Source of the DNA: Perilla frutescens
Taxonomy: Eukaryota; Streptophyta; Magnoliopsida; Lamiales; Lamiaceae
DNA: 64,000 bases
Direction: 5' to 3'
Assembly (NCBI GenBank): GCA_026008535.1
Contig: BRKX01000002.1
Location: 55,444,170 to 55,508,169 of the forward strand
Under the pieces are notes generated by a model that was not told the origin of the DNA, did not search any database, and saw nothing but the letters and a program-made list of their open reading frames with translations. Below are positions 59,563 to 64,000 of the stretch, one piece after another. Within the stretch, counting starts at the first letter, position 1; the number at the start of each line of letters is the position of its first letter. Both the position numbers and the translations under genes were made by a program.

Positions 59563-59696
59563 GTTGGAAGTTGGGCATGGCAATCGGTAACGTATCCTAT
59601 GGGTACTCACAAAAATTATCCGTAATGATAGGGTAATTATCTATTTAATGGGTACGAATACGGGTACGGATAATTACTCATAAATTTTGACGAGTA

Positions 59697-59788
59697 TGAG
59701 TACCTTAATACCCAACTTGTCCCATACACACACACTACTACTACGAGTACCTTAATACCCAACTTGTCCCATACACACACATTATTAT

Positions 59789-59821
<33 letters not shown>

Positions 59822-59865
59822 GAGTACCTTAATACCCAACTTGTCTCATACACACACATTATTAT

Positions 59866-59907
<42 letters not shown>

Positions 59908-59989
59908 GAGTACATTAATACCCAACTTACTACTACTACTACTACTACTACGAGTACCTTAATACCCAACTTGTCCCATACACACACAT

Positions 59990-60034
<45 letters not shown>

Positions 60035-60075
60035 ACCCAACTTGTCCCACACCACCACCACCACCACCACTACTA
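59697..60075. repeat. Compound minisatellite with embedded TAC and CAC microsatellites
   Basis: A module (GAGTACCTTAATACCCAACT, TTGTCCCATACACACACA, then a TAC run) repeats about five times with variable TAC length. It ends in a CAC run at about 60053-60068. Confidence 0.85.
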
Positions 60076-60299
60076 CTAAATTGTATATATTAAATTATAT
60101 TGTGAATTTCATGACATTGTTATGTTTGTATTTTTTTATGAAATGTTGCATTTTCATGAAGGTATTTGTATTATATTTTAATTGAATTATGTTTTAGTTT
60201 TAATCAATATTTTTAAAATTATAGATTATTTAATCATAATTTTGAATTATTTAATACAAATAATAATTACTAAATTAAATATTCAATAAATAGTTCGTA

Positions 60300-60845
60300 A
60301 TAAAGAAATTTATATGTTTATATATTTTATTTTTAAAATATGACATTTGTTAGAAATAAAAAGATAATTGAATACGAATAAAATTTGGACTACTTGAAAT
60401 ATTAATTTATAACTTATGTTATTTACACACACGCGCGGGCACACACACACACACACATATTGTAAACTTGATAAATAAATGCTTATAAAGATTATATCTT
60501 ACATAAAATATAACATGTATATTTTTAAAAATATATACAATAAACAAATACAAATATAAGTATGTTTGAATGATTAGAAAAATACAATCAAATTTATCAG
60601 AAAATATATTATTAATTTTATGTTCACTATGCTTAAGAAGATATTTATCAATATATGTACATTAAAAAAATTTATTTTATATGCACAAATATATTATATA
60701 GAAATGATCTATGATAAAAGAATGAGAATTTAAACGTAATTTAATCTTTTTTTATCTTTTTTTAAAAATAAATATTTATTTTACTCCATAATCTATAGAA
60801 ATTACATTTTGTATTCAATATATTTTTCATATATTTAAAGCATAC

Positions 60846-60883
<38 letters not shown>

Positions 60884-61036
60884 ACTACAATTTTTTATTA
60901 AACTTAAAAAAATATTTTAAAATTTATTAAATACTATAAAACATTTGACCTTTGTTAGAAATAAAATGACAATTGAACACGAATAAAACTTGAACTATTT
61001 GAAATATTAATTTGTAACTTATGTTATTTATTCTTT

Positions 61037-61070
<34 letters not shown>

Positions 61071-61560
61071 CAAACATATATTATAAACTTGATAAATAAA
61101 TGCTTGTAAATGTTATATCTTTCAAAATATAACATATATATTTTAAAAAACGTGTACGATAAAAAAATACAAATATAAGTATCTTTGAATGATTATAGAA
61201 AAATATCATTAAATTTATCAGAAAAGATATTATTAATTGTATGCTCACTATATGCTTAAGAAGATATTCATCAATATATGCACATTAAAAATTATTTTTT
61301 TTATTATATATGCACAAATATATTATACATAAATGATCTATGATAAAAAAAAGTGACAATTTATGAACGTAATTTAGTCCTTTTTTCTCTTTTTAAAAAT
61401 AAATAGTTATTTACTCCATAATCTATATAAATTACATTTTGTATTTAATATATTTTTCATATATTTGAAGCGTACACATAATATATATATATATATACAC
61501 CTATGATTTTTTATTGTAACTTATAAAAATATTTTAAAATTTATTAAATACTATAAAATA
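60300..61560. repeat. Tandem duplication, about 605-bp unit
   Basis: Blocks such as TTTGTTAGAAATAAAA, AACTTATGTTATTTA, TAAACTTGATAAATAAATGC and TTATCAGAAAA recur at a spacing of about 605 bp. Dinucleotide runs (CA, TA) differ between the copies. Confidence 0.75.
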
Positions 61561-61772
61561 TTTCTCGTGAATCGCAAAAAAGAAATAGTTAAATTACAGG
61601 TAACGATTACGGGTATTGATGATTAAGTACCCAAAGAATACGGAAACGGGTATAAAAGTTGATACTCAGCGGATATGGGGACGGATACGGATTTTTTTTA
61701 AAATACGGGTATGACAATAGATACCGTAATATCCTACCCATATCCTACTCATTATCATCCCTAGTTGGAAGT

Positions 61773-62393
61773 AAAGTAACAAATGAGCATGCATAAAAAG
61801 ATCCAACTATTTGAATTCAACTCGAATTTCTTACTCGATTTGTTTAAACTCCAGTTAATTTACAATGCAAAATTTAAGATCAAATCTTAAAGTTCGATGA
61901 TAATTTGAATAAATTTCAAAACCGATGTAATCAACTTCATTCAATCCATATAAAATTTTATTGGTAAATTTTATTCGGAATTACCCATGCAGTTGAGAGA
62001 GAAATCTCTCAAATTTGAGATCCATCACTTCACCTTCTCATAAAAATAAAAAAAATGTTGATCAATTTTTGTATAACCCTTCAAAACATTGCAATTAAAT
62101 CATAGCCTTACAATTTTTTTTTAATAATTACAACATAATTCAAATTTTCTAAAAATTGGACTTTCAACATCAAAATATTCTTTCATCGTCGGTCAGTGTT
62201 TACCGTCAATTCTTATACCAAAATGCTCGTCTTTTAGAATTTCATTCAGAAACTCACAATCTCAAACCTCAATATTTCAAAGTTTTGAGTAAATATTGAA
62301 ATACGGATTTCAATGACAATATGTCATATTATAATACAGAATAATATCTTAAATGACATCGCTTCAAGTATTTTAGAAAGACAAAAACTTGTA
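61773..62393. other. Intergenic sequence, no gene seen
   Basis: No recognisable feature was found. Confidence 0.45.
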
Positions 62394-63310
62394 TAAGACC
62401 GTCTAACGGGTCGCTTACGTTAGACGGGTCAAATAAAACCCAAACCCATTCCAAACCCGCCCCCAAGCCCAATTTCGCGCGCAGGCCCATGCCTTACCCG
62501 CGCTCCCATGCGCAGCTACTGGAGTATCACTAGGTATAAGTAAAGTATCACTAGGTATAAAGTAAAGTATCACTATGTGTGAAGTATCACTAACAGTGAA
62601 GTCAAGTATCATTAACTATGAAGCGAAATATCATTAGATATAAATTTGATGAAATGCATTAACTAGTAAGTGAGGTATCATTAGATATTAGATATAAATT
62701 TGGCAAAATATCATTAACTATTAATTGAAGTATCATTAGATATATATCTAGTGAGTATCATTAACTGTCTGTGAAGTATCATTAATTATGGATGAAGTAT
62801 CATTAACTCGGAAGTGGAGTATAATATGATATTATTGATGATTATACATTAATTATCAAATTCACAATAGATAAATGTCATTAACTATGAATAGAGTATC
62901 ATTAACTCAAGTATCATTATTTATGGGTGAAGTATCATTAACTCACATGTGAGTATTATTATTTATGGATGAAGTATCATTAACTCACATGAGAGTATCA
63001 TTATTTATGGGTGAAGTATCATCAGAGTCTCATTAATATGGAAAAAAGTATCACTAATTACAAAAGAAAGTATCACTAATTATAAAAAAAGTATCACTAA
63101 TTAGAAAGAAAAGAGTCAGTTTAAAACATAATCTTAAATTGAGAATGGGTCTATGAATACAATAAAAACTCATTCTTGAGTAAAAAAAAATATTTCATTA
63201 TCATACAGAAAAATATTATTGATTACAAAATAAAGTATCACTCATTACAAATAAAGTAACACTAATTACAAATAAAAGTATCACTAAAAATCTTCAATAC
63301 GGTCTCGATC
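62394..63310. repeat. AGTATCATTA minisatellite with a fold-back head
   Basis: It opens with a hairpin (GACCGTCTAACGGGTC against GACGGGTC, 62398-62430). From 62520 to 63290 there are about 28 copies of GTATCATTA or GTATCACTA at irregular 15-35 bp spacing, with shorter spacing later. An ACGGTCTCG near 63299 may be the inverse of the GACCGTC head, so the block could be one element. Confidence 0.65.
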
Positions 63311-63830
63311 TTCCACCTTACAAGACCAACAACGACATCTTCAACGCACCTGTAACAACAACAGATCTGCTACATTAAACTTAAAACCCAAAATGTATCT
63401 AAGAATTACTCAAAACAATACAAATCTCCATACAGCACTAAAAAAACACAGAGCTACACTGATATGAATTTGAATCCTCCATTATTGTTTTATCACATAG
63501 CCCTATTTCTTCATTTATCCCCTTTGTTTTTATTGATAACATACTGTCTGACAACAATTACTGATTTCATACACATATAACGAGCGTAGCTAATTGATAA
63601 TAATGAGCATAGCTAATTGATGAATAATTGGAAAGAAACCCTAACTGCGACAAACGATCAAAACTCCTCCCAGCCAAGTAAGCAAGTGTAGTAGAAGAAT
63701 TAAGAAAATGAGCAGTAGTTGAGCATGAATTGAGCAGTGAAACCTAGATCTGATTCTATCTCTGGCGGGAGAGAGAGAGGAGAGAATGAGAAATGTTGGT
63801 AAATTAAATAAAGCATGGGGTGGGGCGGAC
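63311..63830. other. Sequence downstream of the kinase exon, no further exon recognised
   Basis: On the minus strand this would be intron 1 of the kinase gene. A GA run is at 63767-63786. No kinase-domain coding sequence was recognised. Confidence 0.4.
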
Positions 63831-63885
63831 CTTGATGCGCGGTAGATACGACGGCGGACTCCTCCCTAGTGCCGCAATTTCCCAT
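63831..63885 (-). CDS. First exon of an RLCK-VII protein kinase, rest absent
   Basis: The minus strand encodes MGNCGTREESAVVSTAHQ and ends at a GTCCGC donor. This N-terminus is characteristic of plant receptor-like cytoplasmic kinases of subfamily VII (RIPK/PBL8-like), which relay immune and growth signals at the plasma membrane. Gly2 is the N-myristoylation site and Cys4 a likely palmitoylation site. A purine-rich leader (63886-64000 on the minus strand) precedes it. The kinase exons should lie at lower coordinates, yet none were recognised before the JAZ gene about 11 kb away. Either a very long transposon-filled intron hides diverged exons, or this is a truncated gene. Confidence 0.6.
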
Positions 63886-64000
63886 CTTGTTCTCTGCCAG
63901 CGGGATGTCGCCGTCTCATTCTTCTCCGGCGGCGAGCCTTCACTTTCTTCTCTCTCTCCTCTCTCTCTTAACTCACAATTGCATTCACTCGTCTCACGGA

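Larger units (their letters stand above)
59572..61763. mobile_element. hAT-like element filled with tandem repeats, about 2.2 kb
   Basis: The left end TGGGCATGGCAATCGG and the inverse right end TAGGGATGATAATGAG pair over about 13 bp. GTTGGAAGT is present on both sides (59563-59571 and 61764-61772), giving an 8-bp target duplication with one base of ambiguity. Both subterminal regions carry ACGGGTA/TACCC motifs. No transposase is present. The interior is a compound minisatellite and a 605-bp duplication. Confidence 0.8.

Noticed and set aside
62520..63290. CRISPR-like spaced repeats
   Set aside because: The repeats are only 9-10 bp, spacing is irregular, spacers are repetitive, and the DNA is plant nuclear.

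Overview
This is plant nuclear DNA: strongly AT-rich, with GT-AG introns, plant-specific gene families and a heavy load of plant transposons. A eudicot is likely, but the species cannot be fixed from the sequence. No rRNA gene, CRISPR array or bacterial-type operon is present.

Four apparently intact host genes were found. They are a DUF4408/DUF761 membrane protein (minus, 4174-4863), a secreted leucine-rich-repeat protein resembling RLP29 (plus, 37729-39144), a ten-exon peroxisomal glycolate oxidase of photorespiration (plus, 46883-49694) and a three-exon TIFY5A/JAZ8-type jasmonate repressor (minus, 51529-52159). Two broken host genes lie near the window edges: a MUR4-like UDP-arabinose 4-epimerase pseudogene (about 452-1250) and an isolated first exon of an RLCK-VII protein kinase (63831-63885). 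The four intact genes are separately promoted and share no evident pathway.

The block 6498-37130 is a nest of transposons. An old gypsy-type LTR element on the minus strand (LTRs 6498-6789 and 30894-31191) appears to be the host. It holds a dead Sirevirus-type copia element (7195-16742, duplicated target AAATC). It also holds CACTA-type DNA from about 17162 to 30400. Inside that DNA lie a second CACTA element (19548-22687, ACG) and a Mutator-like element with long inverted ends (23226-28494, ATAATTTAA). A second copia element (31194-37125, TCACC) landed 2 bp beyond the gypsy LTR and was itself hit by an element now reduced to a solo LTR (31450-32777, GAGTT).

The region 39150-45900 is repeat-rich, with a degenerate long-period repeat interrupted by a CACTA element (40848-42691) and another solo LTR (42876-43561). 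The region 52600-63800 holds two hAT-like elements, a Tourist-like MITE swollen by a trinucleotide repeat, a GAGCTCG-rich inverted-repeat element, a TA-microsatellite-associated element and a TATCATTA minisatellite. Exact target duplications were read by eye for most elements, so those boundaries are firm. Those of the outer CACTA element and the GAGCTCG element are not.
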